DNA of 64,000 nucleotides from JABCPE02 sp963516675 (GTDB lineage Bacteria; Bacteroidota; Bacteroidia; Flavobacteriales; Weeksellaceae): NCBI GenBank assembly GCA_963516675.1, contig CAUQBH010000006.1, positions 62,001-126,000 of the forward strand, written 5' to 3'. The notes under the pieces are model-generated. The model did no database searches, was not told the origin of the DNA, and saw only the letters and a list, made by a program, of their open reading frames with translations. Of this stretch, positions 1-6,783 are shown in pieces. The position numbers were made by a program, and so were the translations under genes. Every line of letters begins with the position of its first letter. The first letter of the stretch is position 1.

Positions 1-69
1 ATAGTATTTATTTATTAAATATTATCTCATTTTATGAAAATTTTGTTAAAAATGTTTTTTTTGAGCAAA

Positions 70-105
70 AATAAAATAGACAGGCAGGAGCCTATCTATT
101 TTATT
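70..105 (-). terminator. Probable intrinsic terminator for the lipoprotein gene to its right
   Basis: A long hairpin: AATAAAATAGACAGGC pairs with GCCTATCTATTTTATT across an AGGA loop with one mismatch. Read on the minus strand the stem is followed by a T-rich tract, and it lies about 80 nt past the stop of the minus-strand lipoprotein gene ending at 183. It could work in both directions. Confidence 0.6.
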
Positions 106-182
106 ATGTTTATCAGAGAATTGTATTTTATTTATAGTAAAAACAATGTATTTGGAACATTATCAATCTCTGTGGATGTATG

Positions 183-620
183 TTATCGTAATATGTATCT
201 TGTGAAAGTATACCTCAAACTATCTTCTTCGTATATGTTATAATGATTTGAAATGTATAGAGAATCTCCATAAATAATGTATCTACCTCCCATTGGTCCA
301 TCTTCATCAATAGAATATTCTTGCTTTGTTTTTTTATTTCTTATATATGGATAATGTACCCATGCCAATTGAGGATCTTGTTTAGTATAGTATTCATACT
401 TTTTAGGATTATTAGTTTCTTGGAGGTCTTGAAATCTTTCTTCATCTTCTTCTCCAAGTTTCATAGCTTCTCCATAAAATACCCTTTCTTTAACTTTTGA
501 AGGTAAATCTTTGTAATCTATAATTGTTTTCTCTAATTCAAGAGTGCTAATAGTTTTTGTCTTATTATTACATGCTGTAAGGCTTAATAATATGGCTAAT
601 ATAAATTTTTTATTTTTCAT
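183..620 (-). CDS. Small lipoprotein of unknown function
   Basis: A 145-residue protein with an N-terminal lysine-rich stretch, a short hydrophobic segment and a lipobox (LTAC, Cys17), so it is predicted to be lipidated and anchored in an envelope membrane. The mature part is acidic and rich in Glu, Lys and Tyr, with no catalytic motif that I recognise. It starts at an ATG and sits 14 nt downstream of a second, frameshifted minus-strand lipoprotein gene, with a third at 1259-1666. This looks like a cluster of small lipoproteins, possibly related by duplication. A strong hairpin follows at 70-105. Clusters of this kind in Bacteroidota often hold fast-evolving or immunity-like proteins, but that is inference from context only. 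Confidence 0.7.
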   Translation of the reverse strand: MKNKKFILAILLSLTACNNKTKTISTLELEKTIIDYKDLPSKVKERVFYGEAMKLGEEDEERFQDLQETNNPKKYEYYTKQDPQLAWVHYPYIRNKKTKQEYSIDEDGPMGGRYIIYGDSLYISNHYNIYEEDSLRYTFTRYILR

Positions 621-634
621 TATTCTTTGTTTTT

Positions 635-1152
635 TTACTTTAGAAGAGCAGGCGGGTCGTATTCTCTGTCTGTCAGTATTTTATCTGTTATTGTGTCCAA
701 TATGGTCTCTCTCACGAGATATTCTTTTTCTTTTCCATCATTGAAAAATACCAATATTGAAGAAATCTTTTGTTGTTTTGTGTAAAATATTGCTGCTCCT
801 CTTCTCAGTCGGGATTGTCTAGACTTTATAAAGTCAGACTCTCCCATCATTTGTTTCTCGCCACTTTCATAGTATTCAATATCATAATAATGGTTAGGTT
901 CTTTTTGTAATGTAGAAACACTTTTTATAGAACCTGTCGGGTAAAACTTGGTTGCTTTTTCGGTTATCCCATTTTTATTATAAAGCATTTCCCAAATTAG
1001 CATATCTCCATCATATGTTTTAGAACTTACCAAAGTATCATTTTTGAATTTTTTTCTACTTTGTAGCCATCAATATTATCAATTTCTATTCTGTCTTTTT
1101 TCTCGCAAGAAACCAAAACAAAACTTAATACAAAAAATACAATTTTATTCAT
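635..1152 (-). pseudogene. Lipoprotein gene broken by a single-base frameshift
   Basis: An ATG at 1152-1150 opens a typical lipoprotein signal (MNKIVFFVLSFVLVSC, Cys16) followed by about 20 polar residues, then meets a TAA near 1030. The rest of the protein (132 residues, ending at 635) lies in another frame that has no convincing start, only TTG at 1033. The frames join if the T7 run at 1049-1055 had one more T: the reading then becomes ...VEKKFKNDTLVSSKTYDG and continues unbroken. The body contains repeated short motifs such as FYPTGSIKSVST and YYESGEKQM, reminiscent of MORN-like or antitoxin-type repeats (toxin_YwqK-like). The break may be a true mutation, slippage or a sequencing error in the homopolymer. 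Intact length would be about 172 residues. Confidence 0.75.
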
Positions 1153-1230
1153 AATATATTTAATCTGTTGCGCAAATAATCATATGATTATCAAACGATT
1201 AAATGCAATGAGCGATTTAGGACAAAAATA
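1141..1230. repeat. Direct repeat copy 1 (about 90 bp)
   Basis: Nearly identical to 1695-1784, with roughly six mismatches over 90 bp. This copy covers the start codon (CAT at 1150-1152) and upstream region of the frameshifted minus-strand lipoprotein gene, so the repeated unit is a 5' leader plus the first few codons. Confidence 0.85.
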
Positions 1231-1258
1231 TCAGTAATAACTGCCATTACAAGAAGTA

Positions 1259-1666
1259 TTATTTTTCTTCGAAATCATAATAAAATTTATATCGTTTATT
1301 GTCATTAAATTCTAAATAGACTGTATCTGATTTAATATTGTTTATATTTATTCTTTTACTGAAAACTTTATAATCTTCACGATATGTGCTATCTATATTT
1401 CCAAAATTGGAGGATTTTATAGTCAAGTTTTTTGGTAATTCTTCTTTAAAAGAAACAGTCAGATAATCTTTCCTGCCCGCACCAAAAACAGTATGAATAC
1501 CTATTTCTACCCATTTATAAACTCCATCTTTTTCTTCTACCTTATAATATCGGGTATCAGTTTCTATATTTTCAAATGATTTATACACCTCAAATTTAGT
1601 ATATACACAGCTAGTCAATAAAAAGACACATAAAACCAAACCAATGTTATTTATATTAAATCTCAT
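1259..1666 (-). CDS. Small lipoprotein of unknown function
   Basis: A 135-residue protein with a lipobox (LLTSC, Cys20) after a hydrophobic segment, so it should be lipidated and exported. The mature part is rich in Lys, Tyr, Phe and Asn and appears beta-rich, ending in NKRYKFYYDFEEK. I recognise no family. It starts at an ATG, is the most upstream of three minus-strand lipoprotein genes, and lies between the two copies of a 90-bp direct repeat. That placement suggests that duplication of a lipoprotein unit shaped the locus. The gene-coding call rests on the signal sequence and the clean reading frame; function is unknown. Confidence 0.7.
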   Translation of the reverse strand: MRFNINNIGLVLCVFLLTSCVYTKFEVYKSFENIETDTRYYKVEEKDGVYKWVEIGIHTVFGAGRKDYLTVSFKEELPKNLTIKSSNFGNIDSTYREDYKVFSKRININNIKSDTVYLEFNDNKRYKFYYDFEEK

Positions 1667-1694
1667 ATCATTATTTTTTTAATACTAAAATTAT

Positions 1695-1784
1695 AATTTT
1701 ATTCATAATACATTTAATCTGTTATGCAAATAATCGTATGATTATCAAACGATTAAATGCAGTGAGCAATTTAGGACAAAAATA
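1695..1784. repeat. Direct repeat copy 2 (about 90 bp), with a stub of a lipoprotein start
   Basis: This matches 1141-1230 base for base except for scattered substitutions. Here the ATG on the minus strand (CAT at 1704-1706) opens only a 14-codon frame (MNKIIILVLKKIMI then stop), so the copy keeps a lipoprotein gene's leader and first codons but no gene body. The 298-bp gap 1667-1964 otherwise contains only the uvrA-like promoter. Confidence 0.8.
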
Positions 1785-1937
1785 AGCAAAAATATCAGAA
1801 GTTTTCAGGCTAAGAACGATAAATAAGGTGATAGCAGTTTTTATATATTATGAATAGATAATATTTTGGTTTTTAGGTAAATACAAATTTTTACGGGCTA
1901 AAAAGAAGCAAAATTATATTTTCTGCCGTATCTTCCT

Positions 1938-1945
1938 TACCTTTG
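1938..1945 (+). promoter_or_regulatory. -7 promoter element of the uvrA-like gene
   Basis: TACCTTTG fits the Bacteroidota -7 consensus TAnnTTTG and lies 20 nt before the ATG at 1965. No clear -33 TTTG is present at the expected distance. Confidence 0.45.
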
Positions 1946-1964
1946 TATTTTATTTATAAATGCA

Positions 1965-4745
1965 ATGGCGGAGCGAGAAATAAACATCAAAAAAGAAATT
2001 TTTGTAAAAAATGCACATCTCAATAACTTGAAACATATAGATGTCTGCATCCCGAAAAACAAACTGGTGGTCATCACAGGAGTTTCTGGTTCAGGGAAAT
2101 CTTCTTTGGCTTTTGATACCATCTATGCCGAGGGACAGCGCCGATATGTGGAGAGTCTAAGCTCCTATGCAAGGCAGTTTTTGGGTAAATTAGAAAAGCC
2201 CAAAGTAGATGATATCAAGGGACTTGCGCCCTCCATTGCCATTCAGCAAAAAGTCATTTCCTCCAATCCTCGCTCCACAGTGGGCACCTCTACAGAGATT
2301 TATGACTATCTGAAACTGCTTTTTGCGAGGATAGGTCGCACTTTTTCGCCTGTTTCAGGGCAGGAGGTAAGGAAAGACAGCGTTTCTGATGTGATAGATT
2401 TTATCCAGAAAAACGAAGGGAAAACCTACACGCTCCGTTCGCCATTGCATTATGAAACGGATACCTTTAAAAATACACTCAACACCCTGAAACTTTCAGG
2501 ATTTACCCGCTTGGAAATCAATGGGAATACGGCAAGTATAGAGGATTTGGAAGCGTTTAATTTCACTCCTGAAAAAGGTATGGACATTCATCTCATCATA
2601 GACCGATTTTTGTATGAAGATGATGAAAGTTTTCTCCAAAGGCTGGCAGATTCTATCCAGATTGCATTCTACGAAGGGCGAGGCTATTGTTCTTTGAAAG
2701 ATGCTGATAAAGAAGAGGTTACTAATTTTTCTAATAAATTCGAACTGGACGGAATAGAGTTTTTAGAACCGAATATTCATTTTTTCAGTTTTAATAATCC
2801 ATACGGAGCCTGTCCTTCCTGTGAGGGCTATGGCAAGATCATCGGCATCGATGAAGATCTGGTAATTCCGAATAAAAATTTATCCATTTTTGAGGACGTA
2901 GTTTCCTGCTGGAAAGGAGATACCATGAAAGAATGGAAAACGATGTTTATAAAAAAAGCAAAAGATTTTCCTATTCATAAGCCTTATTTTCAGCTGGATA
3001 AAGAACAAAAAAAACTCCTTTGGCAGGGAAATGGCGATGCAGATTTTCCTTGTATCAATCATTTTTTCCAAATGCTGGAGGACAATCTCTATAAAATCCA
3101 ATACAGAGTGATGCTTTCCCGCTATCGTGGAAAAACCACCTGCCCAGTCTGTGAAGGGCTGAGGCTGAGAGAGGAGGCCTCTTGGGTAAAAATAGATGGA
3201 CACAGCATTCAGACTTTGGTGGATTTGCCACTGGATGAGCTTTTGCCACTAATCAAAAACCTTAAACTAACACCACATGAGCAGGAAATCGCAAAGAGAC
3301 TTCTCTACGAAATCATCACAAGATTAGAGTTTTTGCTGAAAGTGGGACTCGGATATTTGACTTTGAATAGAACTTCTAATACGCTTTCTGGTGGAGAAAG
3401 CCAGAGGATTAACCTCGCTACCAGCTTCGGAAGCTCGCTGGTTGGTTCCATCTACATACTGGATGAGCCAAGTATTGGTCTGCATTCTCGTGATACAGAA
3501 AACCTGATAGAAGTCCTTAAAAACCTTCGTGATTTAGGAAATACGGTGATTGTCGTAGAGCACGATGAGGATATCATGAGGGCGGCGGATTTCATCATAG
3601 ATATCGGCCCTGAGGCAGGTTTCTTAGGAGGAGAGCTGGTTTTTGCGGGTAATTTTGAAGAGTTAAAAAAATCCGATACGCTTACAGCCCAGTATCTTAC
3701 AGGAAAATTAGAAATAAAAATTCCTGAAAAGCGTAGAAAATCAAAGGAGTTTATTAAAATCAAAGGCGCTAGACAAAACAATCTGAAAAACATAGATTTG
3801 GACATTCCGCTGGAGAGTTTTGTGGTAATATCAGGTGTTTCGGGAAGTGGGAAATCTACCCTTATGAAGGAGGTTTTGGCGAATGAAATACAGATTCAGC
3901 TTGGAATGGGCGGAAAAAAGGGAGATTATGACAGCGTGGAGTTTCCTTCTACTTTGGTTAAAAATATAGAACTCATAGACCAAAATTCAATCGGAAAATC
4001 CTCTCGTTCCAATCCTGTCACTTACCTTAAAGCCTATGATGACATTCGTGATTTGTTCGCAAAACAAAAGGCAGCTGCCATACAAGGGCTGAAGCCAAAG
4101 CATTTCTCGTTCAATGTAGATGGTGGAAGATGTGATGAGTGCAAGGGAGAAGGAGTGATTACCGTGTCCATGCAGTTTATGGCGGATATAGAGCTGGTGT
4201 GCGAGCATTGCAAGGGAAGCCGCTTTAAATCAGAAGTTTTAGAAGTGAAATACCATGAAAAAAACATTTCTGAAATTCTTCATCTCACCGTAGATGATGC
4301 TGTCCAGTTTTTTACCGAAAGCGGCGACAAAAAAATAGTTACCAAACTAAAACCCTTGCAAGATGTAGGTTTGGGATACCTTCAGTTGGGACAAAGTTCA
4401 TCCACACTATCGGGTGGAGAAGCACAGAGGATAAAACTGGCTTCCTTCTTGGTAAAAGGCGTAACCACGGAGAAAACTTTATTCATATTTGATGAGCCGT
4501 CCACAGGGCTTCATTTTCATGATATTAGCAAGCTTATGGTTTCCTTGCAGTCGCTCATCGATCTTGGGCATTCTGTCATTGTGATAGAACATCAGCCTGA
4601 TATCATAAAATGTGCAGACTGGATAATAGATGTAGGGCCAGAGGCAGGGAAACACGGCGGCGAGGTTGTTTTTGCTGGAACGCCTGAGGAATTAGCGAAA
4701 AACAAGAAATCTCAAACCGCAAGATTTATTAAGGAAAAATTATAA
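1965..4745 (+). CDS. UvrA-family excinuclease ATPase (second paralogue)
   Basis: A 926-residue UvrA family protein: the DNA damage-sensing dimeric ATPase that loads UvrB in nucleotide excision repair. The first ATPase half has Walker A GVSGSGKS (residues 39-46), a CPSC...CPVC zinc module and the signature LSGGESQRINLA. The second half has a second GVSGSGKS, a zinc module built from GGRCDEC and CEHC, and LSGGEAQRIKLA with a DEPSTGLHF Walker B. Length matches full UvrA, and the segment between Walker A and the signature that includes the UvrB-binding region is not deleted, unlike classical UvrA2. It differs from the other UvrA here (6784-9630) in the zinc-finger 3 loop (MQFMADIEL instead of MNFLPDVYV). 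The ATG at 1965 is used because the ATG at 1960 reaches a stop within eight codons. It may be a specialised or resistance-type UvrA; its exact role is not known. Confidence 0.93.
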   Translation: MAEREINIKKEIFVKNAHLNNLKHIDVCIPKNKLVVITGVSGSGKSSLAFDTIYAEGQRRYVESLSSYARQFLGKLEKPKVDDIKGLAPSIAIQQKVISSNPRSTVGTSTEIYDYLKLLFARIGRTFSPVSGQEVRKDSVSDVIDFIQKNEGKTYTLRSPLHYETDTFKNTLNTLKLSGFTRLEINGNTASIEDLEAFNFTPEKGMDIHLIIDRFLYEDDESFLQRLADSIQIAFYEGRGYCSLKDADKEEVTNFSNKFELDGIEFLEPNIHFFSFNNPYGACPSCEGYGKIIGIDEDLVIPNKNLSIFEDVVSCWKGDTMKEWKTMFIKKAKDFPIHKPYFQLDKEQKKLLWQGNGDADFPCINHFFQMLEDNLYKIQYRVMLSRYRGKTTCPVCEGLRLREEASWVKIDGHSIQTLVDLPLDELLPLIKNLKLTPHEQEIAKRLLYEIITRLEFLLKVGLGYLTLNRTSNTLSGGESQRINLATSFGSSLVGSIYILDEPSIGLHSRDTENLIEVLKNLRDLGNTVIVVEHDEDIMRAADFIIDIGPEAGFLGGELVFAGNFEELKKSDTLTAQYLTGKLEIKIPEKRRKSKEFIKIKGARQNNLKNIDLDIPLESFVVISGVSGSGKSTLMKEVLANEIQIQLGMGGKKGDYDSVEFPSTLVKNIELIDQNSIGKSSRSNPVTYLKAYDDIRDLFAKQKAAAIQGLKPKHFSFNVDGGRCDECKGEGVITVSMQFMADIELVCEHCKGSRFKSEVLEVKYHEKNISEILHLTVDDAVQFFTESGDKKIVTKLKPLQDVGLGYLQLGQSSSTLSGGEAQRIKLASFLVKGVTTEKTLFIFDEPSTGLHFHDISKLMVSLQSLIDLGHSVIVIEHQPDIIKCADWIIDVGPEAGKHGGEVVFAGTPEELAKNKKSQTARFIKEKL

Positions 4746-4753
4746 AAGTGAAT

Positions 4754-5140
4754 TTAGTCTAATATTTTCACAGCTTTTTTGTCTTCGCCGATGGCTACGA
4801 GGCTGAATTCTCCAAGGACACACAGCTCTCGGCACTCGGCGTACATCTCTTCGGAGAAGACCTCCACGCTTACTTTTAGGCTGGTGTTTCCTATGGATTT
4901 TACTTTACCGATGAACTCCACTAGTGAACTTTCTGGCACAGGTTTTTGGAATTCTGTATGGTCGCACGCCTTTATTACAAAGGCTTTTCGTGCAAATCTC
5001 GTTGCAGTAATGAATGCCGTTTCTACCATCTGTTCCATGATAGCGCCGCCGAACATGGTTTCGTGGTGGTTGGCTATTTTAGGGAAAACCACTTTGAAAA
5101 TTCTGGTTTCTGCATTCTGTATTTTTTCTTCTAAATTCAT
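4754..5140 (-). CDS. Acyl-CoA thioesterase, hotdog fold (YciA-like)
   Basis: A 128-residue single hotdog-domain protein expected to hydrolyse acyl-CoA thioesters in the cytoplasm. The motif N24-HHET-MFGG (residues 24-32) near the start is the conserved Asn...FGG stretch of YciA/BFIT-type thioesterases, and the central ACDHTEFQKPV segment and a strand pairing region (GNTSLKVSVEVFSEE) fit the family. Length is normal for a one-domain enzyme that acts as an oligomer. It is convergent with the upstream UvrA gene, 8 nt from its stop, and lies downstream of an outer-membrane protein gene on the same strand. Acyl chain preference cannot be read from the sequence. Confidence 0.85.
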   Translation of the reverse strand: MNLEEKIQNAETRIFKVVFPKIANHHETMFGGAIMEQMVETAFITATRFARKAFVIKACDHTEFQKPVPESSLVEFIGKVKSIGNTSLKVSVEVFSEEMYAECRELCVLGEFSLVAIGEDKKAVKILD

Positions 5141-5193
5141 CTTTTAATGGAAGTTTTTATAGTTTTTAGGTTAAAAATTAAACAAAAATATCA

Positions 5194-5985
5194 TTAGAAT
5201 GAGAAGAAAACACCGCCTGTAAGCACTGTGTAGTGTTTTCGGATAGGGACAATCGGTTTTGTGTGGATGATGTTTTGATAAGAAAGCCATATCCCGAAGT
5301 GCTTCGTTACGGAATGCTTTACATCTATACTATACGCGATGCGCGGGTTTTTTATGTTGCTGTCAGGCTTGAAATGCGTGTATCCACTGGTAATTATATT
5401 CCATTTTTCACCAAAATTAAACTTAAAACTCGCAAATATCTGCCCTTTTATGCTCCTTTGTTGTTCCATCTTGTCCATATCCTGTGGATCTGGATTAGGA
5501 ACGCCGTTGTAGTTCCATTTTTCGTATTCGTAGAAGAGACCTATTCCTGTGGAAAGTGTTACTTTACTCGTGCGGAAGATTCTATAGCGAGACTGGAGAC
5601 CTCCTGCTGCGCGTATTTTCAGTCCTCGGCTGGGCGCCCAGACTGCTTCCGCGAAAGGATAGAGTTCTATGGCAGGTCTCACCAAATAGCGGTATTCGGT
5701 GTGGATGTAGCCGTTGCTTACATTTAGTTTGTCGCCATAAGTAGAAAATTCCATCTGATTGATAATCGTGATATACTTCTTCTTGTTGAGCAAGAAATTG
5801 ATATTTGCGTTATTTTTAAAGTTAAAAACATTCTCTTTCTCCGTTTTGAAATTTAGTTCTGGAGCGATGGTTCCCTGCACTGTTCGTGTAGAATCTATCG
5901 TGTTAGCGATGCTTTCCGTGAAGATAATCTGAGAAAACAAAGGCATAGAAACTAAAATTAACAATAATAAAAGCAGTCTTTTCAT
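5194..5985 (-). CDS. Outer-membrane beta-barrel protein, DUF481-like
   Basis: A 263-residue protein with a clear signal peptide (MKRLLLLLLILVSMPLFSQ) and a mature part made of alternating hydrophobic/polar strands ending in an aromatic residue (GGVFFSF), as in outer-membrane barrels. The strand pattern, with NINFLLNKKKYITIINQ and an RAAGGLQSRYRIF strand followed by TGIGLFYEYEKW, resembles the salt-induced outer-membrane DUF481 family. It lies between the thioesterase and a secreted protein on the same strand with 40-55 nt gaps. The substrate or role is unknown. Confidence 0.7.
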   Translation of the reverse strand: MKRLLLLLLILVSMPLFSQIIFTESIANTIDSTRTVQGTIAPELNFKTEKENVFNFKNNANINFLLNKKKYITIINQMEFSTYGDKLNVSNGYIHTEYRYLVRPAIELYPFAEAVWAPSRGLKIRAAGGLQSRYRIFRTSKVTLSTGIGLFYEYEKWNYNGVPNPDPQDMDKMEQQRSIKGQIFASFKFNFGEKWNIITSGYTHFKPDSNIKNPRIAYSIDVKHSVTKHFGIWLSYQNIIHTKPIVPIRKHYTVLTGGVFFSF

Positions 5986-6024
5986 TATAAAATAAATTTT
6001 TTCGGTGCGAATATAATATCTTTC

Positions 6025-6765
6025 TTAGTATTCCTTCTTTTCGAGAGAGTATTCGCCGTAGGAATGCGACAAAGGATTGAAATCATATGGGTCTATTTCT
6101 TCCATTAGCAGGGGTCTCATGTCTTTCACTTTCTTTTTCATGGTTTCTTTTTTTCCGTTTTCATCTGTGTAGGTGAAATGGTACATTTTGGTGGAAAAAT
6201 TGGTGCTGGTGGTTGATTCCTCGTGGGTTGCCCTATGGAAGGAAGAGCTTTCGCGTCCTATCAGCTCAAATCGGTTGTTTTGGTAGCGGAAAACATAGGT
6301 GTAATTGCTTACCCACCAGCTGCCCGCGCTGTAGAAGAAGTAAAACTTGAACCAAATCGTGCCATTTTTTTTGATTTCCATATCCAGAAAAGGCTCATCT
6401 AATGAAGAGTTTTGGTCTCCATTGATGATAAAATTATTGTTTTGAAGAGCCAAATGGTATCCGCCGCTCTTTTTCCCAAAGGTGATGCCGAGAATTCTGT
6501 AGGAATATTCTTTATTCATGAAATCATCAGGGATTTTGTATTTTTCTTTGCTCTCCAGTATGAAAACATAATCCGTGATGCCGTCCTTGTTGATGTCGCC
6601 ATTTACACTGCCCATCAGTTTCCAGCCTTTTGGGATAAACTGGTCTAAATTGGCGACTTCCTTTTTCAGTTTAGGGTAATCTTCAAGGCAGTCTTCAAAG
6701 CAATCTTGTGCTGAAATTAGCCCTGAAACAAATAAAATTAGCGGTAATAAAAACTTTTTTCTCAT
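6025..6765 (-). CDS. Secreted protein of unknown function with a VCBS/FG-GAP-like motif
   Basis: A 246-residue protein with a signal peptide ending ...LISAQ and a Cys pair right after it (DCFEDC), then the segment GDINKDGITDYVFIL, a DxNxDGxxDxxF calcium-binding motif typical of FG-GAP/VCBS repeat proteins. The rest includes a strand-rich region (GTIWFKFYFFYSAGSWW) and a lysine-rich tail. It is expected in the periplasm or outer surface. It is 18 nt upstream of the stop of the adjacent uvrA gene on the same strand, so it may be cotranscribed with it. I do not recognise a named family. Confidence 0.65.
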   Translation of the reverse strand: MRKKFLLPLILFVSGLISAQDCFEDCLEDYPKLKKEVANLDQFIPKGWKLMGSVNGDINKDGITDYVFILESKEKYKIPDDFMNKEYSYRILGITFGKKSGGYHLALQNNNFIINGDQNSSLDEPFLDMEIKKNGTIWFKFYFFYSAGSWWVSNYTYVFRYQNNRFELIGRESSSFHRATHEESTTSTNFSTKMYHFTYTDENGKKETMKKKVKDMRPLLMEEIDPYDFNPLSHSYGEYSLEKKEY

Positions 6766-6783
6766 GATTTTAATATTTTAAAT

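Noticed and set aside
34..243. Plus-strand open frame of 69 codons at the left end
   Set aside because: It overlaps the strong hairpin at 70-105 and the 3' end of the minus-strand lipoprotein gene, and the translation is unstructured with no conserved motif.
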